In this document: one piece after another, positions 55,070 to 64,000 of the stretch
Numbering within the stretch: the stretch's first letter is position 1
Layout: every line of letters begins with the position of its first letter
Source: Citrobacter freundii ATCC 8090 = MTCC 1658 = NBRC 12681
GTDB lineage: Bacteria; Pseudomonadota; Gammaproteobacteria; Enterobacterales; Enterobacteriaceae
Assembly: GCF_011064845.1 (NCBI RefSeq)
Contig: NZ_CP049015.1
Location: forward strand, 1,984,001 to 2,048,000
Reading direction: 5' to 3'
DNA: 64,000 nucleotides
The notes under the pieces: generated by a model
Database searches by the model: none
The model's input: only the letters and a program-made list of their open reading frames with translations
Told to the model about the DNA's origin: nothing
Made by a program: the position numbers and the translations under genes

Positions 55070-56508
55070 GATGACTCCTCTTCACTACAGGTGAGAATGT
55101 GTTGCCAGAGGGATTGCCGGATGAGTTCCCGGCGTGGGCGGCCATTTGCAGTGAGCATGCCAGGCTCTGATATAGCTGAAGTGAATAACAGGCGATGGAA
55201 CTGCGCATAATCAGGCAGGCGAGCTGAAAGGGCCAGCAGCTGCTCGCGGGCCTGCATCTGTTGCCCGTCGAAGACATCGACGAGTGCAACGTTATGCCTT
55301 AAGCCTTCTCCAAAAATCACTATCCGGCGTACAGCTGGACAGGTCATGGCCTCTGCCTCAGGCCATTCAGGTGAAAAATTACGACCAAAAGCGTTTATCT
55401 GGACATTCTTCAGGCGCCCCTGAATACGAACAAACCCGTGTTCATCAACACTGCCAAGATCGCCGGTGGCAACTGTTGGGGAGGCTGGTGCGGATCCCAG
55501 ATATCCCAAAGCGTTAGCCGGGCTGGTGACACACAATTGTTGCTGGTCATCAACATTGATCTGGATACCTGGCAATGGCCGACCGACGCTGTTCTCTTTT
55601 ATAGCGTCGGGCAGATTGAGGGCAACGACAGAGCCACATTCTGAGAGACCGTATCCTTCATATACAGGTAAGCCACTCGTTATCGCCATTGTCAGCAATG
55701 AAGCCGGAACCTTGCCACCGCCTGCGGCGACAAACCGTAAAGATTGCGTACTGCCTGGTACCTGCTTGTGTAGATGCAGTAACACACGTAGCAACTCTGG
55801 TACCAGCACCAGACTTTGTGGGCACCAGGTGGTCAGCGCCTGAAGAAACTGGGCTGGATTAAAGCGGCTGGAACCTTCAAACCCAATCCGGGAGGGTGGG
55901 AGAATCACCGTCTCAGCGCCAAGTAGCAGAGGGATGTAAACGCCGCACAGATTTTCCAGCAGAATACTGAGGGGCAGTGTCACCAGGTGTTTTTCCAGTT
56001 TCAGGGGGTGCAATGCGGCCGCTAACGTTTGAGCCATCCATACCATACCATCCAGACTCAGACAGACGCCTTTTGGCTCTCCGGTTGTACCGGAGGTATA
56101 CGTTATCTTTGCCGTTCCTGCCGGCAGAGTCACGGGGTCCTCTACTGCACGGATTTGCAGTCTCCCCAGTACAAAATCGTGTTCCTGCCAATCCGCCAGG
56201 ATTTCTCCACCGATTTGTGCATCCACAGAGGCTGATGATCGTACCCAGGCTTTCTGTTGCCTGCTGAAAAAGGAGGGGACAGGGATGATCACCACTCCCC
56301 TTATCAGGCATGCGAGATCGATGATGGCCCATTCAGGGCTGTTATCCATTTCAAGTGCCAGCCGTTTTACCTTGAGGGCAGATAATTGTTCGGCCACTGC
56401 TTTAACGGCATCATGGTATTGCTGCCAGCTCCACGAGCGAGAATCGCCCTGCAGGGCGATGGCATTTGGCTGAAGCGCAGCCTGTTTCTCAAGCGTGTTC
56501 AGAAGCAT
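55066..56508 (-). CDS. AMP-dependent acyl ligase (ANL superfamily)
   Basis: A 480-residue adenylating enzyme. The P-loop is ITYTSGTTGEPKGV near residue 135, A5-like YEGYGLSECGSVVALN near 287, and A7/A8 GDLGSVDEHGFVRIQGRLKN near 355. The C-terminal domain is short and lacks an obvious PKTxxGK-type lysine motif (NGRPRRELIRQSL). It should activate a fatty or small carboxylic acid. It overlaps both neighbours. Confidence 0.85.
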   Translation of the reverse strand: MLLNTLEKQAALQPNAIALQGDSRSWSWQQYHDAVKAVAEQLSALKVKRLALEMDNSPEWAIIDLACLIRGVVIIPVPSFFSRQQKAWVRSSASVDAQIGGEILADWQEHDFVLGRLQIRAVEDPVTLPAGTAKITYTSGTTGEPKGVCLSLDGMVWMAQTLAAALHPLKLEKHLVTLPLSILLENLCGVYIPLLLGAETVILPPSRIGFEGSSRFNPAQFLQALTTWCPQSLVLVPELLRVLLHLHKQVPGSTQSLRFVAAGGGKVPASLLTMAITSGLPVYEGYGLSECGSVVALNLPDAIKENSVGRPLPGIQINVDDQQQLCVTSPANALGYLGSAPASPTVATGDLGSVDEHGFVRIQGRLKNVQINAFGRNFSPEWPEAEAMTCPAVRRIVIFGEGLRHNVALVDVFDGQQMQAREQLLALSARLPDYAQFHRLLFTSAISEPGMLTANGRPRRELIRQSLWQHILTCSEEESS

Positions 56509-57145
56509 AAGATCCTCCGGAAGGGGTTATCCAGGGAGCAGAAGGCGGATCAGCAAACATTCCCAGCAACAGGCTGGTCTGACTCAGTGTGGTTTGCCCA
56601 CCATGTAACTCCCCCGCCATAATTTGCGGGTCATGTTCGTAATAGCTCCCCCATTCACGCGCAGCTTCGCCAAGCCTTGTCGAGTCAGCGGGCATCAATG
56701 TGACTGGTTGCAGATTCAGGCGGAAAAAGGTATTGCGTATTTTTTTAGTTCCGGTAAAGACAATCCACGAATAGCAGTATTGATTGAGAAGCAGGCATAG
56801 AGCCGCATACATTATTCGGGCGCTTGCCCCATCGCTCGCGGCAAAATTACCAATTTCAACAATCGAGTCGCGTGAAACGGGATGTGACAATCGTGCAGAC
56901 AGCACGACTTCAACCGGGACATCAAGATAGTGTTCGAGGTATATCTTGCCCATTGAGGCCGGCTGGACGCCACAGGCTGCTTTTAATTCTCCGTTGGCAT
57001 CGAACATTCCAAGTAACCATGGCATGCAGCGAGGAAGAGAAGCATGATAAAACTGAGAATAACTTTCACGAATAAACTCTGAAATATCATTTTGCTCACG
57101 TTCACCTGGAAGCCAGCGCAACGTATAAGGAGATAAGATTCGCAT
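56489..57145 (-). CDS. Thermostable-hemolysin-family (GNAT-like) protein
   Basis: A 218-residue protein of the T_hemolysin family: FIRESYSQFYHASLPRCMPW near 27, GVQPASMGKIYLEHYLDVPV near 59, VEIGNFAASDGASARIMYAA near 95. Despite the name the fold is like GNAT or homoserine-lactone-synthase acyltransferases, so acyl transfer is more likely than toxin activity. First gene of the five-gene operon, with no gene in the 365 bases before it except the decayed dinI on the other strand. Confidence 0.75.
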   Translation of the reverse strand: MRILSPYTLRWLPGEREQNDISEFIRESYSQFYHASLPRCMPWLLGMFDANGELKAACGVQPASMGKIYLEHYLDVPVEVVLSARLSHPVSRDSIVEIGNFAASDGASARIMYAALCLLLNQYCYSWIVFTGTKKIRNTFFRLNLQPVTLMPADSTRLGEAAREWGSYYEHDPQIMAGELHGGQTTLSQTSLLLGMFADPPSAPWITPSGGSYASEHA

Positions 57146-57387
57146 AGTAAGACCTCTTTTAGCGTCTTATCAGTATGGCGAGTCAACATTATGTCAACAT
57201 TAAGTTGAGCATGAGCCAGGTAATTTAAATCCAATGTCGCGACAAAATGTGTAGGACCCGAAAAAACGGAATATCTGATGTGTAAATACATTACGTAAAA
57301 AAATTAATAAGTTGCGCTCTTAAATCGTTGATCATTTCTGCTTACAGGGGTGCTGTATAAAAAACAGTGTATACATCGGAGGTAATT

Positions 57388-57501
57388 ATGAGAGTTGAAT
57401 TAGCCATTGATCGCACTAAAGAACTACCAAAAGGCGCGATACCAATTCTCCAGGATTACAGCAGGCATTCACTGAGTGCCTGCTGTAATGTTAAACATTA
57501 A
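57388..57501 (+). pseudogene. Truncated dinI-like gene
   Basis: A good ribosome site GGAGGT and ATG start 37 codons whose first 20 (MRVELAIDRTKELPKGAIPI) match the N-terminus of DinI-family SOS proteins; the rest is unrelated and ends early. Upstream CTGTATAAAAAACAG resembles a LexA box with 15 instead of 16 bases. A prophage remnant. Confidence 0.75.
57455..57489. repeat. Perfect 13-bp inverted repeat in the truncated dinI
   Basis: ATTACAGCAGGCA (57455-57467) pairs with TGCCTGCTGTAAT (57477-57489) over a nine-base loop. It begins exactly where similarity to DinI stops, so it may mark a recombination end or act as a terminator, although there is no T-run. Confidence 0.6.
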
Positions 57502-57510
57502 AATTTGTAT

Positions 57511-58050
57511 TTATTTCTTATCGTTACAGTCAGGGATCATTCTCAAAAGAGTATTATCTTTCTGGACGTAGTGATGAAATAACGCTGCACCTGCATGCGC
57601 TGCGATTAAAAAGTATCCGACGTTTGCCAGTGTTTCGTGAATATCTTTAATAAGTGATTTTGTTTCCCCGTCAGGAGTAACGAAAGGTGAAATGTTAAAA
57701 CTTAAGAAGCTCCAGTCCTTCCCACCGTAAGCCATAATTGCAATACCTAATAATGGCAGAGCCAAAAAAGAAATGTATAGCAGGATATGCATTATTTTAG
57801 CAGCCATCATCTGCCAGGTCGGTGGGGGCGGAGTGATGGCTGGGTCATGAAACTTATGTTTAATAATTAATCGTATTATCATTAAAAACCAGACAAATAC
57901 CCCGGCATTGTAATGTGTTTCTTTCATGAGCAGGTAGGTGTTGCTGCCTTTAGGAAACCAGCCGCGTAGCTCCATAGCTGCATAGGTTATCGCTATTAAC
58001 ATCAGAGCCAGCCAGTGTAAGCGAATCTGAAGTTTTGAGAATTTCATCAT
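57511..58050 (-). CDS. Cytochrome b561 family protein (CybB-like)
   Basis: A 179-residue inner-membrane haem protein with four helices. Likely haem histidines are in QIRLHWLALM, MKETHYNAGVF, DIHETLANVGYFLIAAHAGA. It ends with DNTLLRMIP like E. coli CybB. The ATG at 58050 has GAGG eight bases upstream; the 18 upstream codons to 58104 are not conserved. It may pass electrons from quinol. Whether it serves the neighbouring oxidase operon is unknown. Confidence 0.88.
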   Translation of the reverse strand: MMKFSKLQIRLHWLALMLIAITYAAMELRGWFPKGSNTYLLMKETHYNAGVFVWFLMIIRLIIKHKFHDPAITPPPPTWQMMAAKIMHILLYISFLALPLLGIAIMAYGGKDWSFLSFNISPFVTPDGETKSLIKDIHETLANVGYFLIAAHAGAALFHHYVQKDNTLLRMIPDCNDKK

Positions 58051-58176
58051 TATTGTTTCCTCAAAGGGTGTGTTGCATCGACCATAAAGTATGAAGCTTA
58101 ACAAATCCTTATTTTCGTTGAGAGATTAAGAAATTGTTATTCCAATGACCGCACGTGAATGTTTTGATAATTATTA

Positions 58177-58374
58177 TCACTTACGGGTCCTTTCCGGCAG
58201 TCCGGGCTGTTTCTTGTTGCCTTCATTTTTCCATTCGTAGCAACCATCAGCAAAGAAAATTGCGCGGCCATGCTGCCAGAGTGGTTTAAACATTCTGCGG
58301 GTGGCTACAGTTTCAGATCGTGCATAAATTAGTAGCAGCTTAGACCACCATAGATTGTTACTTTTTTGGGGCAA
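58177..58374 (-). pseudogene. Fragment of a YedK-like SRAP gene
   Basis: About 50 codons (ARSETVATRRMFKPLWQHGR, then FADGCYEWKNEGNKKQP) match an internal part of YedK, the SRAP-family protein that crosslinks abasic sites in single-stranded DNA. The start with the catalytic Cys2 and the C-terminal half with the active histidine are missing. With the dinI fragment it marks old prophage DNA. Confidence 0.75.
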
Positions 58375-58378
58375 ATTT

Positions 58379-58388
58379 GGGGGGGGGG
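58379..58388. repeat. Run of ten G residues at the island/backbone edge
   Basis: Ten consecutive G residues lie between the SRAP fragment and the purB terminator. It is in no gene, so it is not a coding phase-variation tract. It could be a real slippage site or an assembly effect. Confidence 0.8.
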
Positions 58389-58413
58389 AAGGGATAATGT
58401 AGCGGGTGATAAA

Positions 58414-58443
58414 AAGCCGGAATCGCTTACGCTTATCCGGCTT
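58414..58443 (-). terminator. Intrinsic terminator of purB
   Basis: AAGCCGGA (58414-58421) pairs with TCCGGCTT (58436-58443); on the minus strand it is followed by TTT, so it ends purB transcription. Confidence 0.88.
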
Positions 58444-58469
58444 CTGTTCAGCATCTGGGGAGTTGCTGA

Positions 58470-59843
<1,374 letters not shown>

Positions 59844-60485
59844 TCACAACTCCGGGGTTAAATGAGCAAGAATTTGTTTTGCCTGAGTCGTCAGGCGATT
59901 ACGAGAAAACATGAGTTGCAGACGGCCTCCACCAACCTGATGCCAGAGCACGGCAGCACGGATGCCAGCCAGCAGCGAAGCGCGTACTTTAGCCTGTACC
60001 TGTGGGCTCTGAAGGATGGCCGGGGAACCCGTGACCTGAATACGCGGGCCGAGTGGGCTGATGACGTCAACATAAATGCCAGCCATCGCACTCATCAACG
60101 TTTCTGACTGCAAATCAAAATGGTCCAGCTGGCGCTGCAAGCCGCTGATACGGTCTCCCAGCGTGTCCATAGCGCCCTTGGCCGCTGACAGCTTACGCTC
60201 CAGCACCATCAGGCTTAGCGTGTAACGAGTGAGTTCAGCGTTCAGTCCCTGGCGACTGCTGGCGTTCAGTACGCCGAGCATTGTTTCCAGCCCCAAACGC
60301 AGGTTGGCCTCGCTGCCGCCAAACACGCCCAGCGTAGAGCTGGGATTCATGTCGATGACACTGTTCAGTGAAACGTGTAATGCATCGGCATCACAATGCC
60401 CCTGGTGCGCCAGTTCCTGCACCAGGCGTGCCGACTGGCAAATGCCTGCCAGGGCGAGGGTGATGTCATAATAATTCTTTGCCAC
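59844..60485 (-). CDS. hflD: HflD, lysogenisation regulator
   Basis: A 213-residue helical membrane-associated protein that binds lambda CII and lowers lysogeny; its normal cell role is unclear. The GTG at 60485 gives the E. coli start ([20 protein letters not shown]) and length. Lies between mnmA and purB as in E. coli. Confidence 0.95.
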   Translation of the reverse strand: MAKNYYDITLALAGICQSARLVQELAHQGHCDADALHVSLNSVIDMNPSSTLGVFGGSEANLRLGLETMLGVLNASSRQGLNAELTRYTLSLMVLERKLSAAKGAMDTLGDRISGLQRQLDHFDLQSETLMSAMAGIYVDVISPLGPRIQVTGSPAILQSPQVQAKVRASLLAGIRAAVLWHQVGGGRLQLMFSRNRLTTQAKQILAHLTPEL

Positions 60486-60519
60486 GTTCACTGCTTCCTT
60501 GTATCAAATGTGTAAGTAA

Positions 60520-61626
60520 TTATACCGGCAGAGGCAATCGTTGTTCGATAATGCCGCCGCCGAGGCACACTTCGCCATTGTAAAAGACAGCCGACTGACC
60601 CGGCGTAACCGCCGCGACTGGCTCGTCGAAAATGACTTCTATACGCTCAGCATCCAGTGCCTTAACGGTGCACGGAATGTCGGTCTGACGATAGCGGGTT
60701 TTCACCGTACAGCGCATGGTACCAGTGAACGGTTCGCGATCGACCCAATGCAGCTGTTGCGCCACCAGGCCAACAGACATCAGACGTGGATGTTCATGAC
60801 CCTGAGCGACAACCAGAATGTTGTTCTCTACGTCTTTATCCACTACATACCATGGATCTTCTGTCCCTTCTTTCGTTCCGCCAATACCCAGACCTTTACG
60901 CTGACCCAGAGTGTGGTACATCAGCCCCTGATGCTGGCCAATCTCTTCACCATCAACGGTGATGATTTTGCCTGGCTGAGCCGGCAGGTAGCGACCAAGA
61001 AATTCGCGGAACTTACGTTCGCCAATGAAGCAGATGCCGGTGGAGTCTTTTTTCTTGGCCGTAATCAGACCAAGGTCTTCGGCAATTTTACGCACCTGCG
61101 GTTTTTCCAGTTCACCGACCGGGAACAGGCTTTGCGCGATTTGCTCATGGCCGAGCGTATAGAGGAAATAACTTTGGTCTTTATTACCATCGAGCCCACG
61201 CAGCAGGCGACTTTTGCCGTCGACATCTGCGCGACGCACATAGTGACCGGTGGCGATGTAATCGGCACCTAAATCTTCGGCGGCAAACTCAAGGAAGGCT
61301 TTAAACTTAATTTCTTTATTACACAGAATATCCGGGTTCGGCGTACGGCCCGCTTTGTACTCTTCAAGGAACAGTTCAAAGACGTTGTCCCAGTATTCTG
61401 CGGCAAAGTTGACGGTATGCAGTTCAATGCCGAGTTTGTCACAGACAGCCTGTGCATCCGCAAGGTCGGCTGCCGCTGTGCAGTATTCCTCGCCATCGTC
61501 CTCTTCCCAGTTCTTCATGAACAGGCCTTCTACCTGATAGCCCTGTTGTTGTAACAGCCAGGCAGAAACGGAGGAATCGACACCGCCGGACATGCCGACG
61601 ATCACTTTTTTTGGGCTTTCAGACAT
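60520..61626 (-). CDS. mnmA: tRNA 2-thiouridylase MnmA
   Basis: A 368-residue enzyme that thiolates wobble uridine of Lys, Glu and Gln tRNAs. PP-loop GMSGGVDSS near residue 11, first catalytic cysteine in [12 protein letters not shown] near 102, second in [13 protein letters not shown] near 199. The ATG at 61626 gives the E. coli length; the ORF extends upstream without similarity. Confidence 0.97.
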   Translation of the reverse strand: MSESPKKVIVGMSGGVDSSVSAWLLQQQGYQVEGLFMKNWEEDDGEEYCTAAADLADAQAVCDKLGIELHTVNFAAEYWDNVFELFLEEYKAGRTPNPDILCNKEIKFKAFLEFAAEDLGADYIATGHYVRRADVDGKSRLLRGLDGNKDQSYFLYTLGHEQIAQSLFPVGELEKPQVRKIAEDLGLITAKKKDSTGICFIGERKFREFLGRYLPAQPGKIITVDGEEIGQHQGLMYHTLGQRKGLGIGGTKEGTEDPWYVVDKDVENNILVVAQGHEHPRLMSVGLVAQQLHWVDREPFTGTMRCTVKTRYRQTDIPCTVKALDAERIEVIFDEPVAAVTPGQSAVFYNGEVCLGGGIIEQRLPLPV

Positions 61627-61679
61627 AGGAATACTCACAACATTGAACTTCAAGGCGGCATATTCTAGCACGCAGCCCT

Positions 61680-62141
61680 TTACTTGACACCCTCTGTAAA
61701 CGGCCAGTTAAATTCACCGATCATGGCCAGCGGGTAGCGCTGGCCGCTCTGATAACAGCGAATACTCTCTGCAACCAACGGCGAACGCAGGTTTGGCGCA
61801 GAGAAAATCTCTTCTGCGCTGACCCAACGACAGCAATCAATATCGCTGTCATGGGGTTCAGTAGCGCACATATTGGCAAGTTCGATAGAGAAAAGAAAAC
61901 GCAAGAAGGGCGTTCTGTCCGGTGCAATCCATTGATGCATACGAACAAAATGCTGTGGCTGTGCTTTAATGCCCGTTTCTTCCCATAGTTCGCGTGCTGC
62001 GGCTTGCACCAGCGTTTCGTCGGCTTCCAGGTGTCCTGCGGGTTGATTCCACAAGGCCTTGCCATTGATCGTTTCTTCAACGACTAAGAATTTATCTTCT
62101 GCATGCACAATGCAGGCAACGGTGACGTGCGGTTTAAACAT
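61680..62141 (-). CDS. nudJ: Nudix phosphatase NudJ
   Basis: A 153-residue Nudix hydrolase acting on HMP pyrophosphate and nucleoside di- and triphosphates. The Nudix box is [20 protein letters not shown] then TGIK, near residues 36-59, with all key glutamates. It lies 53 bases before mnmA. Confidence 0.95.
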   Translation of the reverse strand: MFKPHVTVACIVHAEDKFLVVEETINGKALWNQPAGHLEADETLVQAAARELWEETGIKAQPQHFVRMHQWIAPDRTPFLRFLFSIELANMCATEPHDSDIDCCRWVSAEEIFSAPNLRSPLVAESIRCYQSGQRYPLAMIGEFNWPFTEGVK

Positions 62142-62150
62142 GTTTCCCCC

Positions 62151-63083
62151 TTATTCCTCAGCAAAACCTTCGGCAACATCTGGCCAACTAATTTCACCGC
62201 TGGTCTTGTCGATACTGATATAAGCCACAGGAGGCGATGTTTGTGGGTCGGCTCCTCCGCGACACAATGCAGTTTGATGATCCTCGCGTACGATAATCTC
62301 AATGGCCTTTTTAGCATTCCAGCTTTCATAAAAAATACATTGATAGTCCGGGCGTAGGCTGAGGGTCGCGACTCGTGTAGCTTCGTCTGTCGATAATGGA
62401 TTGATATCATAGCGGTAGTTATCACCGCTGTTTAAAGACTGGAGTTGTGACTTTTTCAACCAGCCGCGTACGATATGGCGATCGGCGGTGTAATAAACCG
62501 CTTCAATAAAGTCATCTTTTGACTGCTCTTGTGTGGAAATAATGTCGCCGGGAACCAAAAAAACGGACTGGCTGCGGCACTGTTCCGTTGGCATGGTATA
62601 AAACCAGGCGCGATCGTTGCCTGTAACCTGATAATGATTATCAGCAACGGGGGGCATTCTTTCGCGTTGCGGCATCTCTTTGTGCGCCCATTTCTTACAG
62701 GCCGGATTTACGGATAAGGGAGTCGTCAGAGGTACCAGACCTTCAGCCGCGACCCAGCCTGTGGCGAACATGCCTTTGGCATCACGGTATCGAACATAGC
62801 GAAAAGTATGAACGGGAGCGTCTGCTGATTGGGCCGATCGCGCTTCTCTTAACACCTCTACCGTATTGCCGTTGACCAGGAAAGCAGGGAGCTGACATTC
62901 AACATCTGGTGCGGAGTTGAAGTGTAGTCGGGAGGTTGTTTTTACCTTAGCGGTTTCATAGAGATAATCAGCCGCGCCTGCCGCGATACCTGCTGTCGCT
63001 TCACAATTCTGCGCGGCATAACCCAATGGCGATACGGCACACAGAATGAGTGGCGCGATGAGTCGTTTGTCCATTTCTTTCAT
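62151..63083 (-). CDS. Periplasmic protein of unknown function, not in the E. coli order
   Basis: A 310-residue protein with a signal peptide (RLIAPLILCAVSPLGYAAQ) and several cysteines at scattered positions (NCEAT, VECQL, ACKKW, EQCRS, QCIFY, ALCRG), suggesting disulphide bonds. Two stretches resemble SH3-like folds (FRYVRYRDAKGMFATGWVAA; VYYTADRHIVRGWLKKSQL). I recognise no family. It sits between nudJ and rluE, which adjoin in E. coli. ATG codons at 63083 and 63074 are both possible. Confidence 0.6.
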   Translation of the reverse strand: MKEMDKRLIAPLILCAVSPLGYAAQNCEATAGIAAGAADYLYETAKVKTTSRLHFNSAPDVECQLPAFLVNGNTVEVLREARSAQSADAPVHTFRYVRYRDAKGMFATGWVAAEGLVPLTTPLSVNPACKKWAHKEMPQRERMPPVADNHYQVTGNDRAWFYTMPTEQCRSQSVFLVPGDIISTQEQSKDDFIEAVYYTADRHIVRGWLKKSQLQSLNSGDNYRYDINPLSTDEATRVATLSLRPDYQCIFYESWNAKKAIEIIVREDHQTALCRGGADPQTSPPVAYISIDKTSGEISWPDVAEGFAEE

Positions 63084-63117
63084 TCTTCCTTGTTAATGGC
63101 GCTGTAAAGGCCTGATG

Positions 63118-63735
63118 CTAGAGCTCCCGCCACTCGCCGTTGGCGAGATTATCCAGCGTGTAATCCCCCATAGCATAGCGAATGAGACGCAGCGTAGGAT
63201 ATCCAACATGTGCTGTCATACGGCGAACCTGGCGGTTGCGGCCTTCATATAAGGTGACTTTCAGCCAGGTGGTGGGGATATTTTTCCGCTCCCGAATCGG
63301 CGGATTTCTCGGCCACAGCCATACGGGTTCCTCTACTACCTCAATGCCTGCGGGTAGCGTGGGGCCATCATTGAGCGTTACTCCGGTACGCAGGGCGTCC
63401 AGCGCTTCTGCTGTCGGCTCGCCTTCAACCTGGACGTAATAAATTTTCCCGGTACGCTTACCGGGTTGCGTTAACCGCGCCTGCAGTGCGCCGTCATTGG
63501 TCAGCACCAAAAGCCCTTCGCTGTCCCGGTCGAGTCGGCCCGCCGCATAAATTCCCGGCAAGGGAATAAAATCTTTTAACGTGCTTCTGCCAGCCTCGTC
63601 AGTAAATTGTGGCAAAACATCGTAGGGTTTATTGAACAAAACCACGCGTTTTGGCTGGTTTTCTTTACGCTGCTTAGTGACTTGTCGTGAGCTGAATCGC
63701 TCAACCCGGTGATTTCTAAAAGAAGTTTTTTGCAT
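63118..63735 (-). CDS. rluE: 23S rRNA pseudouridine(2457) synthase RluE
   Basis: A 205-residue RsuA-family pseudouridine synthase. The catalytic aspartate is in [19 protein letters not shown] near residue 68; motif [14 protein letters not shown] (here [19 protein letters not shown]) is near 165. About a dozen residues shorter at the variable N-terminus than E. coli. Divergent from icd. Confidence 0.95.
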   Translation of the reverse strand: MQKTSFRNHRVERFSSRQVTKQRKENQPKRVVLFNKPYDVLPQFTDEAGRSTLKDFIPLPGIYAAGRLDRDSEGLLVLTNDGALQARLTQPGKRTGKIYYVQVEGEPTAEALDALRTGVTLNDGPTLPAGIEVVEEPVWLWPRNPPIRERKNIPTTWLKVTLYEGRNRQVRRMTAHVGYPTLRLIRYAMGDYTLDNLANGEWREL

Positions 63736-63814
63736 GGTATTTTCAGATTATATCAATTGCCGCATTATAGCCTAAGAACGAGTGTCTTTCATGGCGGCGA
63801 ACATTAGGGTAGTA

Positions 63815-63843
63815 TTGACATGCTCATTACAAAACATTAACAA
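63815..63843 (+). promoter_or_regulatory. Probable icd promoter
   Basis: TTGACA (63815-63820) and TAACAA (63838-63843) are separated by 17 bases, about 95 bases before the icd start. A perfect -35 with a weak -10. Confidence 0.5.
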
Positions 63844-63937
63844 AAAATTGCTCTAACGCATTCGTGCAGCAGGACGCAAACGCACATGCAGCGCGATGAC
63901 AGACGAGCAGAACCAGAAGCGCTCGAAGGAGAGGTGA

Positions 63938-64000
63938 ATGGAAAGCAAAGTAGTTGTTCCGGCGGAAGGTAAGAAGATCACCCTGCAAAACGGCAAACTC
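63938..64000 (+). CDS. icd: Isocitrate dehydrogenase, 5' end only
   Basis: The first 21 codons (MESKVVVPAEGKKITLQNGK ...) match E. coli Icd, the NADP-dependent TCA cycle enzyme. AAGGAGAGG is the ribosome site. The gene runs off the right edge. Confidence 0.95.
   Translation, partial: MESKVVVPAEGKKITLQNGKL

Noticed and set aside
56489-57145. Hemolysin toxin
   Set aside because: The family name is historical. The sequence looks like a GNAT-type acyltransferase in a biosynthetic operon, with no signal peptide or pore-forming region.

Overview
The window is a piece of an enterobacterial chromosome. The right two thirds carry the backbone block hinT-ycfL-lpoB-thiK-nagZ-ycfP-ndh-ycfJ ... comR-bhsA-ldtC-mfd-ycfT-lolCDE-nagK-cobB-potDCBA-pepT-roxA-phoQP ... 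purB-hflD-mnmA-nudJ ... rluE-icd, in Escherichia/Salmonella order and with near-identical proteins. A chromosomal iutA homologue between ycfJ and comR, and the absence of ycfZ/ymfA between cobB and potD, make a Citrobacter-like genome my best guess. This is inference; I could not search a database.

Region by region. (1) 1-11622 is the end of a P4-type genomic island inserted at the 3' end of a tRNA-Asn gene (11623-11698), with its integrase next to the tRNA. The left part is an AT-rich, tightly packed minus-strand operon that looks like an anti-phage or nucleobase-based signalling system: a PfkB-like kinase with an extra Rossmann-like domain, a TIR/tRNA-guanine-transglycosylase-like fusion (now split by an IS3-family element), an OGG-type 8-oxoguanine glycosylase, a QueC-like enzyme and a ThsB-like TIR protein. 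QueC, TGT and OGG homologues together are the ancillary set known from type IV CBASS, but no CD-NTase is visible and two TIR modules are present instead. The middle of the island has a structured leader RNA, two small P4-island genes, a HigB/HigA-type toxin-antitoxin pair, a second tyrosine recombinase, an array of unequal perfect palindromes and two clusters of a CTGCACCAG motif.
(2) 11623-13561 holds two identical tRNA-Asn genes flanking yeeO.
(3) 13565-21727 is a five-gene operon (cysteine hydrolase, hypE, hypF, HAD phosphatase, MFS transporter) with a divergent LysR regulator. It has HypE/HypF enzymes for making a cyano group but no hydrogenase genes, and hypF is cut by an IS911-like element that left a 3-bp target duplication.
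(4) 21999-51597 is backbone, with an iutA-type TonB receptor under a Fur box.
(5) 51640-58400 is a second insertion, between phoP and purB. It holds an N-terminally truncated Rac-IntR-like integrase, a five-gene operon (GNAT-like thermostable hemolysin family, AMP-ligase, haem-oxygenase-like metal oxidase, SDR, TPR protein) that looks like a small acyl-metabolite pathway, a decayed dinI, a cytochrome b561 and a fragment of an SRAP (YedK) gene.
(6) 58414-64000 is backbone again, with one unfamiliar periplasmic protein between nudJ and rluE, ending at the first codons of icd.

The most interesting items are the TIR/QueC/TGT/OGG/PfkB operon, the palindrome array beside the second recombinase, the hydrogenase-free hypEF operon and the hemolysin-family/AMP-ligase/oxidase/SDR operon.
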